From UBA4877 sp002399345 (GTDB lineage: Bacteria; Bacillota; Thermoanaerobacteria; Thermoanaerobacterales; UBA4877), in assembly GCA_036752905.1 (NCBI GenBank), contig DAIORT010000017.1, forward strand, positions 1-22,439: a stretch of DNA of 22,439 nt, given 5' to 3'. The position numbers were made by a program, and so were the translations under genes. Position 1 is the first letter of the stretch; every line of letters starts with the position of its first letter. The notes below the pieces were generated by a model. The model had not been told where the DNA came from, searched no databases, and worked only from the letters and a program-made list of their open reading frames with translations. Of this stretch, positions 22,421-22,439 are shown piece by piece.

Positions 22421-22439
22421 GGGCGTATCGGCTACGCCC
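22421..22439. repeat. Inverted repeat at the window edge
   Basis: GGGCGTA and TACGCCC (7 bp, 5-nt loop) form a perfect hairpin at the last bases, upstream of the RHH gene. It could be the terminator of a neighbour to the right, an operator, or leader structure. What follows on the + side is outside the window. Confidence 0.4.

Noticed and set aside
1..22439. A second variable repeat or a CRISPR array
   Set aside because: I looked for other copies of the TR core (CGTACGTTTC, CAGCGACGGTAGTCGG) and found only VR and TR. No regularly spaced short repeats of CRISPR type are visible.
21600..22439. Integrase, tRNA-derived attachment site or tRNA gene at the right end
   Set aside because: No recombinase motifs, tRNA cloverleaf or tRNA 3' end could be recognised. 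The attachment site stays hypothetical.

Overview
The window is the late (structural and lysis) half of a contractile-tailed phage or prophage of a low-GC Gram-positive (Firmicutes) host, probably of the Clostridia or a near relative. This rests on strong GGAGG-type Shine-Dalgarno sites, about 40 % GC by eye, PBSX/Xkd-type tail genes, an XhlA-type protein and an amidase with an SLH-like tail. The species cannot be named from the sequence.

Layout, all on the + strand up to about 21.56 kb: DNA packaging and head (50-6863: small and large terminase, HK97-type portal, ClpP-like prohead protease, major capsid protein, a short collagen-like protein, gp6-like connector, head closure protein, gp10-like protein). 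Next come the contractile tail and baseplate (6872-16940: tail terminator, sheath, tube, XkdN-like assembly chaperone, a small gene with its own promoter-like and terminator-like signals, tape measure, LysM/XkdP, XkdQ, DUF2577, DUF2634/gp25-like, baseplate J, a small fibre-associated protein and XkdU/DUF2313). Many genes overlap by 1-20 nt, as expected for one late operon. Hairpins after the capsid gene, the tube gene and the small-gene block probably tune transcript levels. The chaperone gene ends in an A_AAA_AAC slippery heptamer followed by a 57-codon open -1 frame, the classic programmed frameshift of tail assembly genes.

The standout is a complete diversity-generating retroelement (DGR) at 16941-19913. 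A tail-fibre-type protein ends in a C-type-lectin-like (WWLRSP) domain whose last ~108 nt form a variable repeat (VR, 17966-18073). A perfect 8-bp hairpin lies just downstream, followed by an Avd accessory gene, the template repeat (TR, 18586-18693, exactly 620 nt from VR) and a YMDD reverse transcriptase. All 12 VR/TR mismatches fall on TR adenines, the signature of adenine-specific mutagenic homing. They change 10 residues, mostly at AAY (Asn) template codons. The retroelement therefore diversifies the tip of the presumed receptor-binding protein.

After the reverse transcriptase come two tiny overlapping genes, an intrinsic terminator, and the lysis set (XhlA-like membrane protein, amidase, holin). 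From about 21.56 kb an AT-rich gene-free stretch with three spaced palindrome-like repeats separates the phage from a convergent, more GC-rich ribbon-helix-helix gene on the - strand. This may be the prophage/host border or a cargo region. No integrase, repressor or tRNA is visible.
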